Shown here: positions 45,050-57,700 of the stretch, one piece after another
How the letters are laid out: every line of letters begins with the position of its first letter
Numbering within the stretch: the first letter of the stretch is position 1
Source of the DNA: Heliocidaris erythrogramma
Lineage: Eukaryota; Echinodermata; Echinoidea; Camarodonta; Echinometridae
NCBI GenBank assembly: GCA_025617745.1
Contig: CM046862.1
Location: 53,931,597-53,995,596, forward strand
DNA length: 64,000 bases
Reading direction: 5' to 3'
Translations under genes and position numbers: made by a program
Notes under the pieces: model-generated
What the model saw: only the letters and a program-made list of their open reading frames with translations
Database searches by the model: none
Told to the model about the DNA's origin: nothing

Positions 45050-47295
45050 GAGTGGTAAAAATGACGTGATATTGACGTGATATTTACGTCGTGGTTTACG
45101 TCTTTTTTACGTCCTGTAATTACGTCAATAAGACGACAACTTGCACCAACGCAAGACATCATGAGGACGTCTTATTTTGACGTCATCTTTACGTCTTCCA
45201 GGTCAGTGAATGACAACTTCATGACGTCTTGCAAATCACCAAATGATGACTTTTTGACGTCTTTTGGACGTCTTGCTGGTGACTAAATGACCACTTTATG
45301 ACGTCTTTTAGAGGTCTTGCGGGTGGTAAAAAATGACGTGATATTTACGTCGTGATTTACGTCTTTTTTACGTCCTGTAATTACGTCAATAAGACGACAA
45401 CTTGCACCAACGCAAGACATCGTGAGGACGTCTTATTTTGACGTCATCTTTACGTTTTGCAGGTCACTGAATGACGACTTCATGACGTCTTTTGGACGTC
45501 TTGCAAATCACCAAATGACGACTTTTTGACGTTTATTGGACGTCTTCCAGGTCACTAAATGACCATTTTATGACGTCTTTTAGAGGTCTTGCGGGTGGTA
45601 AAAACTGACGTGATATTTAAGTCATAGTTTACGTCTATTTTACGTCCTGTAATTACGTCAATAAGACGAAAACTTGCACCAACGCAAGACATCATGAGGA
45701 CGTCTTATTTTGACGTCATCTTTACGTCTTGCAGGTCACTGAATGACGACTTCATGACGTCTTTTGGGCGTCTTGCAAATCACCAAATGACGACTTTGTG
45801 ACGTCTATTGGACGTCTTGCTGGTCACTAAATGACCACTTTATGACGTCTTTTAGAGGTCTTGCGGGTGGTAAAAAATGACGTGATATTTACGTCGTGAT
45901 TTACGTCTTTTTTACGTCCTGTAATTACGTCAATAAGACGACAACTTGCACCAACGCAAGACATCGTGAGGACGTCTTATTTTGACGTCATCTTTACGTT
46001 TTGCAGGTCACTGAATGACGACATCATGACGTCTTTTGGACGTCTTGCAAATCACCAAATGACGACTTTTTGACGTTTATTGGACGTCTTCCAGGTCACT
46101 AAATGACCATTTTATGACGTCTTTTAGAGGTCTTGCGGGTGGTAAAAAATGACGTGATATTTAAGTCATAGTTTACGTCTATTTTACGTCCTGTAATTAC
46201 GTCAATAAGACGACAACTTGCACCAACGCAAGACATCATGAGGACGTCTTATTTTGACGTCATCTTTACGTCTTGCAGGTCACTGAATGACGACTTCATG
46301 ACGTCTTTTGGGCGTCTTGCAAATCACCAAATGACGACTTTGTGACGTCTATTGGACGTCTTGCTGGTCACTAAATGACCACTTTATGACGTCTTTTAGA
46401 GGTCTTGCGGGTGGTAAAAAATGACGTGATATTTACGTCGTGATTTACGTCTTTTTACGTCCTGTAATTACGTCAATAAGACGACAACTTGCACCAACGC
46501 AAGACGTCATGAGGACGTCTTATTTTGACGTCATATTTACGTCTTGCAGGTCAGTGAATGACAACTTCATGACGTCTTGCAAATCACCAAATGACGACTT
46601 TTTGACGTCTTGCAGGTCACTAAATGACCACTTTATGACGTTTTTAGACGTCTTGCGGGTGATAAAAAATGACGTGGTATTTACGTCGTGGTTTACGTCT
46701 TTTTTACGTCCTGTAATTACGTCAATAAGACGACAACTTGCACCAACGCAAGACATCATGAGGACGTCTTATTTTGACGTCATCTTTACGTCTTGCTGGT
46801 CAGTGAATGACAGCTTCATGACGTCTTTTAGAGGTCTTGAGTGTGGTAACAAATGACGTGATATGCTAGACGCCCAAAAGACGTCAAAGAATCGTCATTT
46901 GGTGAACTGCAAGATGTCCAAAAGACGTAATAAAGTCGTCATTTAGTGACCTGCAAGACGTAAAGATGACCTCAGAATAAGACCTCCTCATGACGTCTTG
47001 CGTTGGTGCAAGTTGTCGACTTATTGACGTAATTACAAGACATAAAAAAGACGTAAATCACGACTTAAATATCACGTCATATTTTACCACCCGCAAGACG
47101 TCCAAAAGAGGTCCAAAAGTCGTCATTTGGTGATTTGCAAAGTCATCATTTAGTGACCTGCAAAACGTAAAGATGACCTCAAAATAAGACGTCCTCATGA
47201 CGTCTTGCGTTGTTGCAAGTTTTAGACTTATTGACATAATTACAGGACGTAAAAAAGACTTAAATCACGACTTAAATATTACGTCATATTTTACC
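45050..47295. repeat. Left ACGTC array: ~272-bp units, alternating types, with inverted units at the inner side
   Basis: Direct units begin at each GGTAAAAA(A)TGACGTGATAT, near 45053, 45329, 45598, 45870, 46142, 46414 and 46661. Neighbouring units alternate between two variants, giving a ~544-bp higher-order repeat. From about 46867 to 47295 units lie in the opposite orientation. Each unit has TTACGTCCTGTAATTACGTC and many TGACGT palindromic cores (CRE-like). Confidence 0.9.
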
Positions 47296-49520
47296 ATCTG
47301 AACCACTAATTACAATCTGTTTAAGTGTAATGACGACCTGTCAAAAGCATTCATGAGCACATGGATACCAAAATTCAAAGTACATACATGTACAATCACT
47401 GAAAAATAAGTTATGCATAATATACAAGGCAGACATAAAATCAGTTTCACATTTTTAATGCCACTGGTATGAAAATCAGCTGCAAACATCCATTCATAAA
47501 ACATACATAACAATGATAATCAAAACTGATGTGTGAGTAATTATATACAGGTATATGTTAACAGGTGGATTATTTAATCACACAGTGGGAAACACAAGCT
47601 ACCCTAATGAAAAGAGTTGTGAAAATGAATGGATTTTTGGCACGAAGTAAAAAAAGGGTAAGAAAATACATTAAGTATTTGAACATTTACCAAAAAAACA
47701 GCATCACTGACAAAATTGGAGGGGAAAGTACCTGATTTCTATGGTCTCAAAAATGGTAATGTTGAATGTAAATGAATTACTAACTCATGAAAAAGCTTGA
47801 GTATAAGATTTTGTTAAGAATGTTTTGCCTCATTTGCATAAAGTAGATACTCAAAATTATTTGCAAAGCATTTTTTTTTCAATTTGGGTTTGAATCTAGA
47901 TCTTGCACCAGAACAATGTTTTATACAAGAACAAGGAAAAATAAAGAAAGTTAATTATGGAACGAAATGCTAGGAATCTATGTAAGACAACAAACCAAAT
48001 GGTGGAACTGTAATCAGAATAAGTTGGTTCAAAATAATGCAAGTTGATTTACCCTTGAATTTCTTTGACAAATATATTTTTCACAAGGAAAAATGCCTGA
48101 ATGAAGCATATTAATTGTACGTAGCATTTCAGTCCAGTTCATAAGAAATAAATACGCACAACTTGGTGACTATGAAAAGTTCATTATTAACATAAACTTC
48201 ATAGTGGCTCTTTGAATAATTGATGTACATGTATAACTAATGAATTCTCTGTCCTGTGGATTGGCAGACGAATATAGTCTTAGGAATAATAAAATAAAAG
48301 ATTTTGAGTTATGAAAACTGCAACTCTCAATCATTGCAAGATATGGCATATTGACAAAATCTATCAAGCTCTTCTCCTAAAGAAAATGCGCTATTGGTAA
48401 AAATACCCTTTTACATCTACCAATATATTCTGCAAAAAGTATGAAAGTGCTGAAAATTGCATACACAGTTTCAATTCAGTTCAATTTTATTTTAGTTTCT
48501 AATATTTTATATCAAATAAAACTTTGTCATATGTTTAAAGGTTATCAGGAGTACTTGCAGTGTGATTTCAGTTTGACACTAACTTTACTTTTGAATTGCT
48601 TGTCAATTGCCATGTTTTAACTTCCAATTCTACAAATATTTAGGACATTTTAGGTGCTTTATTTTCATGGAATGTATTCATAAAATGCTATTAGGTTGGA
48701 TACAAATGGATGGGAACTCTCTTCATTTCTTCCATACATTACCAATACTCCAGATGACATTTAAATGTACATTTATGGACAGAACTAACTGCAGTTTAGT
48801 ATAAGTTTAAGTTTCATGTCATGCAATCATGAAACAAGTAAAACATTTACATTTTATGTGAATAAAACATTTAGCGCTCCTTATGGAGATAGAGGCACCG
48901 AAAATGTATATGAAATACATGCAAGCATCTGTGGAATTCTTAAGAGCATCCCAAAAAACAGATAGTTGTTTGAAATATAGAAGAAATCCACTCCAGAATT
49001 TATTCTTCTTATTTCATGAGAAAACATCATACAGAACAGTACAAATGTCACACAAATCTCATACAGGAAGATATGACATTTCAAAATTTCATTTTTATTT
49101 TCTTGACCAGTCCTTGCAAATATTTAAATGGGCGAGTAGATGTCATCACCTCATAATTTTTTTCAAATACACTGTATATGGATTTCTAAAAAAACTTTAA
49201 GCTCACACTCGTAACACATATCCCCATAGCAAAATGTATTATTTCTCCTTTATTTCGGGCGGTGATAAGACAAGTTTTAGATTCTCATAGCTGAAATATG
49301 AAACGGATAGCAAATTGTGAGGCAATGATATCATCACCTCGCTCATTAAAACACTAAGGACTGGTCAAAAAGTGTTTTTCCCTCAAAATATGAACTTTCA
49401 TAATGTCATAACTTCCTTATTTCTTATCTTTTAGCACTGTTTCATATTTAATTTGTTTCTGTATGTTTTAAACCTGTAGAGAGGATTCTTTCTTTAATTA
49501 TTGCCAGTTGTAGCTACAGC
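47296..49520. other. AT-rich sequence inside the 12.8-kb element, no gene seen
   Basis: No open frame with splice or family support. It lies 3' of the DUF4806 gene and may hold its 3' UTR. Confidence 0.5.
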
Positions 49521-49523
49521 TTT

Positions 49524-49720
49524 TTACAGATTATTTGAGTATTCCTCTGTGTCCATTGGCAAGGCTTCTTCTTCCTCCTGCAGTTCTGGAGTTACAGGCC
49601 TCCGAAGCTCCAGATCATTCTTTGGTATGCTTTGATAAATGTACTTCAAGTAGTATTGAATGCCACTTTCCACCTCGTCAAGCGGAGCAGATCTTGTCCG
49701 TTCGTTGCCCCTCACAGTCA
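49524..49720 (-). CDS. DUF4806 gene: terminal exon with stop
   Basis: With the preceding base it reads VTVRGNERTRSAPLDEVESG then IQYYLKYIYQSIPKND, an acidic tail EEEEALPMDTEEYSNNL and TAA at 49524-49526. 'V-R-x-N-x-x-T-x-x-A-x-x-x-E-V-E-x-x-I-Q-x-x-L' is the end of the DUF4806 domain. The acceptor is TTTCCAG, and the phase matches the exon at 50639-50800. Confidence 0.8.
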
Positions 49721-50013
49721 CTGGAAAAGAAATAGAATGTGAAAGGAAAATATAATTAAAAATTTAAATATTACCTCTCAGATCCGAAAGATACTGTATT
49801 GCTTCACTTCTTTTATTTCTCACATTTAGCAAATACCTGAAATACATGGCCTGAAAATAAACTGCAATGGCCTGAATTCAGGCTTTTGCCTGGAAACTGG
49901 CATCTTTGTACACATATACTGACCACTAAAATTGTTTTGTAGACCTTTCTCTTTTTTTTTCTTTTTGTACCACGGGAGATGGCGACTTCACTTCTAGGAA
50001 ACTTTGGCAGTAA

Positions 50014-50189
50014 CAGGCGCGGATCCATAGGGGGGCGCAAGGGGCGTGCGCCCCCCGCCCGTTTTGTCTGACAAAGTATGCCCCCGGACCCCTTAGATGG
50101 CCGTTTGGCTTCGTCAAACGGAGGGTTCCTCAGTGTGCGCCCCCTTTCTGAAATGCGCCCCCTTTCTGAAAATCCTGTATCCGCCCCTG
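50014..50189. mobile_element. 176-bp MITE in a DUF4806 intron, CAGG-GCGGAT ends
   Basis: The ends CAGGCGCGGATCCATAGG and (minus) CAGGGGCGGATACAGG are imperfect TIRs of hAT-MITE type. AGTAA borders both sides. It is richer in GC than its surroundings and creates a spurious minus-strand frame of 161 codons. Confidence 0.7.
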
Positions 50190-50638
50190 AGTAAAGCTGT
50201 TTTTCAATTAAAAACTGAATGCTAGAAGCATAACGAACTTCAAAAGGCACCAGTTCAAACACTGTAATGAAGCTAACAGCCCTTAGAGGTAAAAACATCT
50301 CTGAAGATCTTTATCTTAATTTCTGCCTAATGATGCAAACAGCAGTCCTTCTGGATTAGAGCATTATGGCAGTTAAGCAGAGGGAAGGCAGAAAGAGTTA
50401 AGCATACAAACATACCTATCTGACAATATTTTGAAACACTAAAAAAAAAAATATATATATATATATATATATCCAAGTTATATATATCCAAGTTACTTTG
50501 TGATAAATAATGTGGGGGTCCAAAAAATAATTTAAATGTAATCTTCTAGATGTCTGCAACTATCTGCTTATGATTCAAGAAGAAAAGATAATCAACAGAC
50601 TCTTCTGAAGATGAGAAAATGTATATACATTTAATTAC

Positions 50639-50800
50639 CAAAGATAACATCTATCATCGCCTTATATCCCGAAAACTTGTGCTTCTGCCACGTTGTCCCA
50701 TCCAACTGAATTGCACAGACAACTGAGGGTCCATCATTGTGTCCAGCACACGCCTTACTGATTCTTTGGTGGCCCCTCCACATCTCTTTAAGTATGACAT
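50639..50800 (-). CDS. DUF4806 gene: core-domain exon, homology in a shifted frame
   Basis: A 162-bp exon (TTCCAG acceptor, GTAATT donor). The frame required by neighbouring splice phases is open (VILKEMWRGHQRISKACAGH...). The next frame reads YLKRCGGATKESVRRVLDTM then LSVQFSWMGQRGRSTSF, which is the DUF4806 core ('L-x-x-x-GG-x-x-x-x-x-x-R-x-L ... F-x-W-x-G'). The domain returns to the splice-phase frame at MIDVIF, after an in-frame TGA at about 50660. One extra base upstream and one missing base here would reconcile the frames. Function of DUF4806 is unknown. Confidence 0.7.
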
Positions 50801-51415
50801 CTGGAAAAATGAAAGGGAATAGCAGTAAACATGTATTATTCTCACTTTCATGCATCTTCCTATCTGATTTAAACATGCATAAGATCTCACAATTGAAACC
50901 GATACTGATTTCAAAAGTTCTTTCAAACTTAATTATTCCAAGCAGAGGTCAATTTCATTATAGGCAGGCAAACTCTGGAAGACCTACAAGGTGGATGCAA
51001 AGCATTGTTTTTCCTCCTGCAAGCTCTGTAAACAACCTGAGGCTGAAATTGATAACTATATTGCAAAGAAAATGCATTTAGCAGCAGCTTTGCAAGCAAG
51101 ACAAAAACAAACTTTCTGGCTGTTTGAAGTCATGACATAGCTGCAGAACAATTTATTGACCTCTCCTGTATGTAATAATGGAAATCTCCAAAAATCTCCA
51201 AAAATAATTGTCAATTTCAATTCTGGAATGAACATGCATGTCACTAACAGTATATTTAATCCAACTTTCTACAATAAACAAATATGCTGTTGAAATTCTG
51301 ATAGTTAATTTTCCCAATTAAGCTGAATGTTTGCATTAATAATTGAGTATAAAGTGCAGAAGAAAGTTAATGAATCAACTGTATAACACTATTATAAGCA
51401 GATAAAGACACTCAC

Positions 51416-51631
51416 AAATTGCTTTTTTTGCAAGATCCTCCTGAAGGATCGTGTTGACCTCACATAAGTCTTGAACGTTATTAAGTGGAAGAGAGGGTAT
51501 TCCTTCTGGTATATCAGCAATTTCAGCCACTCTGCCCTTCTCCATTTTGGCACGGATTGCCCCAAGAAGTTTCCGGTTTTCCCTCACCTCCGACATGACT
51601 TCCTCCATCTTATTATGCAATCGTCTCAATT
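51416..51631 (-). CDS. DUF4806 gene: coiled-coil exon
   Basis: 216 bp, acceptor TTTCAG, donor GTGAGT. It reads LRRLHNKMEEVMSEVRENRK then GAIRAKMEKGRVAEI, a heptad-like helical stretch, then EGIPSLPLNNVQDLCEVNTI LQEDLAKKAI. Helical segments and the 'LPL-x-x-x-x-x-L' lead-in usually precede DUF4806. Seven A at about 51426-51432 (AAAAAAA) would be six if the following exon is to be read in the DUF4806 frame. Confidence 0.8.
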
Positions 51632-51935
51632 CTGAAATTAAATTGAAATATGAGAGCATTTATTTTTGTTTCTTTTTTGTATTTTTTCCTTATTCAATCG
51701 TAAATATTGTACATTCCAATCCAATCAGGGTATTTATATAGCACCAATATCTAGTTGCCTAATCAAAGGCCATGTTGAGACTGAAAAAAATACCAAAATG
51801 TCTCTTTTGATTTCTGCCTGACACCATACAATTTTAGGCAAATTATTTATTTCCCCTAATTTTTTACCTTCAATTTCATGACATTTTTAATTTAGAAACA
51901 CATTTGATGTGACATTTGGGAGTAAATTTCATGAC

Positions 51936-52100
51936 CTTTGAACTGGGCCATATTTGCCCACGATCTAATCAGCTCATCTCGTGTCATGCACTGCCGGTTT
52001 CCCTGAGCCAAATAGGAACAACATTCTTCCAAGGGTTCTCTTGATATTGTGTACATGGTGTAGGTGCGATTTTGTTCAGGCAGATGGATGGACCGACAAC
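51936..52100 (-). CDS. DUF4806 gene: upstream exon, unknown domain
   Basis: 165 bp in matching phases (two bases in, one out), acceptor TTTTTAG, weak donor AAAG|GTCATG. It reads CRSIHLPEQNRTYTMYTISR then EPLEECCSYLAQGNRQCMTR and ELIRSWANMAQFK. If the weak donor is not used, the frame ends at 51892-51894 (…HQMCF stop) and would form a short alternative protein. Met at TYTM is the first possible start if the next exon is non-coding. Confidence 0.6.
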
Positions 52101-52732
52101 CTAAAAACATAATGCACCTACAAGCCCTAACAGGAGTATAGGAATAAAAGACAATCATAGAATATGTTTGGTTTGTTTAGAAATTTCAAATTTTCACTCT
52201 TTTTTCTGAAATGTACGTATGAACAGATCGAGGTGCCATCATGAATGCCCCCCCCCCCCCCCCAAGAAAAGAATAAGTGACATAAACTAATAAATAATAA
52301 TCAAATGAATAAATTCATCAGAGACTTGCCTGATGGTGCCTTATATTTAAAAGCACTTCACTCTAACTCTAACAGTTTAATATTACAGTAACGTTAGTAA
52401 CAATATTATTGGACAAAAGACATAGCCTATAGGGTACACTGCCTAACAGTTAGTATTTAGTCTACTTATTTCGATGTTTACTTCAATGTAAGTAGACTTA
52501 ACTCTGGCAGTATTTAAATGATCACTAAATGATAATTTGTAATTGTATATATAATTTAATGTCCCAATGAAAGTGACAAAATACAGCACTCAGCAGATGC
52601 ATAATTTCGATTGTAATGTATAATAACGGTCACTTGACAAATGTGATTGATAGTATACTGACAGTTCTACAAACAGTGTGACTAATAATAACACACGTTG
52701 TCTCACTATGAACATGGCAAACAAAGAAGCGG

Positions 52733-52935
52733 ACAAAATATACAGCTCCTCATTGTACCTTCCACACTTGCTCTGGTAGACAAAAGAATATCCCTTCATT
52801 GCTATTATGTAAGATTATGTAGAGCAGGTGTCACATGCATATTCACCTGTTCTACTTATCTTACATAATAGCAATGAATTGATGTTCTTTTGTCTACCAG
52901 AACAATTGTGGAGGGTACAATGAGGATCTGTATAT
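52733..52935. repeat. ~93-bp inverted repeat with short spacer, in a DUF4806 intron
   Basis: The left arm (about 52733-52828) and right arm (about 52842-52935) match inverted at about 85-90% (GGTAGACAAAAGAA; GCTATTATGTAAGAT; CCTCATTGTACC). The spacer is about 13 bases. A fold-back of this size is typical for a MITE; no target duplication was found. Confidence 0.75.
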
Positions 52936-53039
52936 TTTCTCCACTCTCTTTTGTCATTGCATGCATCGTGTTCCTAGTGTCTATCTGTTACTGTCTTAGC
53001 TACACATAATGCACAGTGTGGTGTGAATACCTAACTTAC

Positions 53040-53119
53040 TTGCCACGAAACCTGAACTTAAACTTTGATGGAAGGTCTTTAGAAGATCACCGAAGACGAG
53101 TTCGTATGCCTCATAATGC
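53040..53119 (-). CDS. DUF4806 gene: most upstream exon seen
   Basis: 80 bp, acceptor TTCTCAG, donor GTAAGT. It reads HYEAYELVFGDLLKTFHQSL SSGFVA and joins in phase to 51936-52100 (A|GT gives Ser). No in-frame ATG is present, so it is an internal exon or part of a 5' UTR that happens to be open. A CpG-richer stretch lies just upstream (53160-53230), as for a promoter. Confidence 0.5.
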
Positions 53120-53559
53120 CTGAGAAGTTAGAGTAACCTGTTCCACTGCTATTTTTTCACATGCACACACTCCACACTGAGTCGAGCAGCGCGGCAATGC
53201 ACGCACGTGAAACGACGGACGAGTAAAACGATCACGTTAAAAAACAAAAACAAAAAACAAAAAACAAACAAAACAAACAAAAAAAAACCATTATGTCAGC
53301 AAGATAATTGTATACATTGCGTACCGGCAAAAGGTACCGGCCGTGCATGCCTAGCCTGCCAGGCTAGCTAGCCGTGCATCAATATCACGCGCTAGTTGAG
53401 TGGCTCGATGACGTAGCCTGCAGTCAATATCATTTAATTGTATTAATTATCCTTTCTTCTTCTTTCCCTTATGTTTGCAATAGCAAAAAATTATTTAGCT
53501 TTTATATCCAAAGTCTAGCGAATGCATGTTCTGATATCCTTTTTTTTTAGGGCACATAT

Positions 53560-56500
53560 CGAACCATAAGTTGTATATTGACGTCAAAATCACGTCATGA
53601 ACTAGTCATTAAAAAAATATAGACATTGTCTAATTAATCCCAAACCGTTCCCATGTTTAGATTTAAACTGAATAATCGTTCATAAGTGGTAAATAATATT
53701 ACGTCATGAACTAGTCATTCGGAGCTGGTCGTCAGTTGGCAATGAAGTCACGTAATATTAGGTGGTTTTTTTTGGTCTTGAATAATTGTTCATATAAGTG
53801 GTAAATAATTGACGTCAAAATCACGTCATGAACTAGTCATTCTTAGCTGGTCGTGAGTTGGAATGGAAGTCACGTAATATTAACGTCGAATTTTGGTCTT
53901 GAATAATCGTTAAACAAGTGGTAAATACTTGACGTCAAAGTCAAGTCGTTAACTAGTCATTCGTAGCTGGTCGTGAGTTGGCATTGAAGTGACGTAATAA
54001 TTACGTCGTTTTTTGGTATTGAATTGTTCATATAAGTGGAAAATAACTGACGTCAAAATCACGTCATGAACTAGTCATCCGTAGCTGGTCGTGAGTTGGA
54101 ATTTAAGTCACGTAATATCAACGTCGATTTTTGGTCTTCAATAATCATTAAACAAGTGGTAGATACTTGACGTTAAAATCGCGTCGTGAACTAGCCATTC
54201 GTAGCTGGTCATGAAATAGTAATGGATAGTGCGTAATAATTACGTCGTCTTTTGGTCTTGAATAATGGTTCATAAGTGGTAAATAAGTGACGTCAAAATC
54301 ACGTCATGAACTAGTCATTCTTAGCTGGTCGTGAGTTGGAATGGAAGTCACGTAATATTAACGTCGAATTTTGGTCTTGAATAATCGTTAAACAAGTGGT
54401 AAATACTTGACGTCAAAGTCAAGTCGTTAACTAGTCATACGTAGCTGGTCGTGAGTTGGCATTGAAGTGACGTAATAATTACGTCGTTTTTTGGTATTGA
54501 ATTGTTCATATAAGTGGAAAATAACTGACGTCAAAAGCACGTCATGAACTAGTCATCCTTAGCTGGTCGTGAGTTGGAATTTAAGTCACGTAATATCAAC
54601 GTCGATTTTTGGTCTTCAATAATCATTAAACAAGTGGTAGATACTTGACGTTAAAATCGCGTCGTGAACTAGCCATTCGTAGCTGGTCGTGAGTTGGCAA
54701 TGAAGTGACGTAATAATTACGTCGTTTTTTGGCCTAGTTGTTCATATAAGTGGAAAATAACAGAGGTCAAAATCACGTCATGAACTAGTCATTCTTAGCT
54801 GGTCATGAGTTGGAATGGAAGTCACGTAATATTAACGTCGAATTTTGGTCTTGAATAATCGTTAAACAAGTGGTAAATACTTGACGTCAAAGTCAAGTCG
54901 TTAACTAGTCATACGTAGCTGGTCGTGAGTTGGCATTGAAGTGACGTAATAATTACGTCGATTTTTGGTCTTCAATAATCATTAAACAAGTGGTAGATAC
55001 TTGACGTTAAAATCGCGTCGTGAACTAGCCATTCGTAGCTGGTCGTGAGTTGGCAATGAAGTGACGTAATAATTACGTCGTTTTTTGGCCTAGTTGTTCA
55101 TATAAGTGGAAAATAACAGAGGTCAAAATCACGTCATGAACTAGTCATTCTTAGCTGGTCGTGAGTTGGAATGGAAGTCACGTAATATTAACGTCGAATT
55201 TTGGTCTTGAATAATCGTTAAACAAGTGGTAAATACTTGACGTTAAAATCGCGTCGTGAACTAGCCATTCGTAGCTGGTCGTGAGTTGGCAATGAAGTGA
55301 CGTAATAATTACGTCGTTTTTTGGCCTATTTGTTCATATAAGTGGAAAATAACTGACGTCAAAATCACGTCGTGAACTTGTTCATCGTAGCTGGTCGTGA
55401 GTTAGCAATGATGTGACGTAATAATTACGTCGTGTTTTTGGTCTTGAATTGTTCATATAAGTGGAAAATAACTAACGTCAAAATCACGTCGTGAAGTAGT
55501 CATTCGTAGCTGGTCGTGAAGTCACGTAATATTAACGTCGATTTTTGGTCTTGAATAATTGTTAAACAAGTGGTAAATACTTGACGTCAAAATCACGTCG
55601 TGAACTAGTCATTCGTAGCTTGTCGTGAGTTGGCAATGAAGAGACGTTATAATTACGTCGTTTTTAGGTCTTGAATTGTTCATATAAGTGGAAAACAACT
55701 GACGTCAAAATCACGTCATGTGAGTTGGAAATGAAGTCACGTAATAATTACGTCGTTTTTTGGTCTTGAATAATCGTTCATATAAGTGGCAAATAATTTA
55801 CGCTAAAATCACGTCATAAAATAGTAATGGATACTGCGATTCTTAACTGCTCGTGGGTTGGTAATGAAGTGACGTAATAACTACGTCGTTTTTTGGGTCT
55901 TGAATAATCGTTCAAATTAGTGGTAAATACTTGACGTCATAAATAACTTCAGGAACTAGTCATGGATAGTGCAATTCTTAACTGGTCGTGAGTTGGCAAT
56001 GACATGACGTGATAACTGCGTCGTTTTTTGGTTTTGAATAATCGTTCATAAGTGGTAAATAATTGACGTCAACATCACGTCAAGAATTAGTCATGGATGG
56101 TGAAATAACTGATCGTCAACTTGCAATGAAGTGACATAATAATTACGTCGTTTTTTGGTCTTGAATTGTTCATATAAGTAGAAAATAACTGACGTCATAA
56201 TCACGTCGTGAACTAGTCATTCGAAGCTGGTCGTGAGTTGGCAATGAAGTGACGTAATAATTACGTCGTTTTTTTGTCTTGAATTGTTCATATAAGTGGA
56301 AAATAACTGACGTCAAAATCACGTCATGAACTAGTCATTCTTAGCTGATCGTGAGTTGGAATTGAAGTCACATAATATTAACGTCTATTTTTGGTCTTGT
56401 ATAATCGTTAAATAAGTGGTAAATACTTGAGGTCAAAATTACGTCATGAACTAGGCATTCGTAGCTGGCCGTGAGTTGGAAATGAAGTGACGTAATAATT

Positions 56501-57700
56501 ACGTCGTTTTTTGGTCTTGAATAATCGTTCATATAAGTGGTAAATAAATGACGTCAAAACCAGGTCATGAAATAGTAATGGATAGTGCGTAATAATTACG
56601 TCGTCTTTTGGTCTTGAATAATCGTTCATAAGTGGTAAATAAGTGACGTCAAAATCACGTCATGAACTAGTCATTCTTAGCTGGTCGTGAGTTGGAATTG
56701 AAGTCACGTAATAATTACGTCGTTTTTTGGTATTGAATAATCGTTAAACAAGTGGTAAATACTTGACGTCAAAATCACGTCGTGAACTAGTCATTCGTAG
56801 CTGGTCGTGAGTTGGCAATGAAGTGACGTAATAATTACGTCGTTTTTGGTCTTGAATAGTTCATATAAGTGGAAAATAACTGACGTCAAAATCACGTCAT
56901 GAACTAGTCATTCTTAGCTGGTCGTGAGTTGGCAATGAAGTGACGTAATAATTACGTCGTCTTTTGGTCTTGAATAATCGTTCAAATAAGTGGTAAATAA
57001 TCGACGTCAAAATCACTTCATGAACTAGTCATGGATAGTGCAATTCTTAACTGGTCGTTAGTTGGCAATGACATGACGTGATAATTGCGTCGTTTTTTGG
57101 TTTTGAATAATCGTTCATAAGTGGTAAATAATTGGCGTCACCACCACGTCAAGAATTAGTCATGGATGGTGAAATAACTGATCGTCAGCTTGCAATGAAG
57201 TGACATAATAATTACGTCGTTTTTTGTCTTGAATTGTTCATATAAGTGGAAAATAACTGACGTCAAAATCACGTCATGAACTAGTCATTCGTAGCTGGCC
57301 GTGAGTTGGAAATGAAGTAACGTAATAATTATGTCTTTTTTTGTCTTGAATGATCGTTCATATAAGTGGTAAATAATTGACGTCAAAATCACGTCATGAA
57401 ATAGTAATGGATAGTGCGATTCTTAATTGGTCGTGAGTTGGCAATAAAGTGACGTAATAATTACGTCGTCTTTTGGTCTTGAATAATCCTTCATATAAGT
57501 GGTAAATACTTGACGTCAAAATCACGTCATTAACTAGTCATGATTGTAGCTGGTCGCGAGTGGTCAATGCAGTGACGTAATAATTACGTCGTTTTTTTGT
57601 CTTGAATAATCAATCATATAAGTGGTAAATAATTAACGTCAAAATCACGTCATAAACTAGTCATCCAAATAAGACAATACATACTCGTCTTAGAAAGTCG
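53560..57700. repeat. Right ACGTC array: ~118-bp units, about 35 copies
   Basis: The unit contains TGACGTCAAAATCACGTCAT, GAACTAGTCATTCGTAGCTG, GTCGTGAGTTGGCAATGAAG and TGACGTAATAATTACGTCG. Blocks of two to four units are themselves repeated (for example near 53815-54170 and 54285-54640), a sign of unequal exchange. It is not the same unit as the left array, but shares the ACGTC core. A distinct ~110-bp ACGTC-rich end piece (57690-57790) leads to the TIR. Confidence 0.9.

Noticed and set aside
45077..46856. Open frames in the ACGTC arrays
   Set aside because: They are repeats of the satellite translated; both strands are open because of unit composition.
49813..50298. 161-codon minus-strand frame
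   Set aside because: It runs through a hAT-like MITE inside an intron. The protein-like part is the translated MITE.
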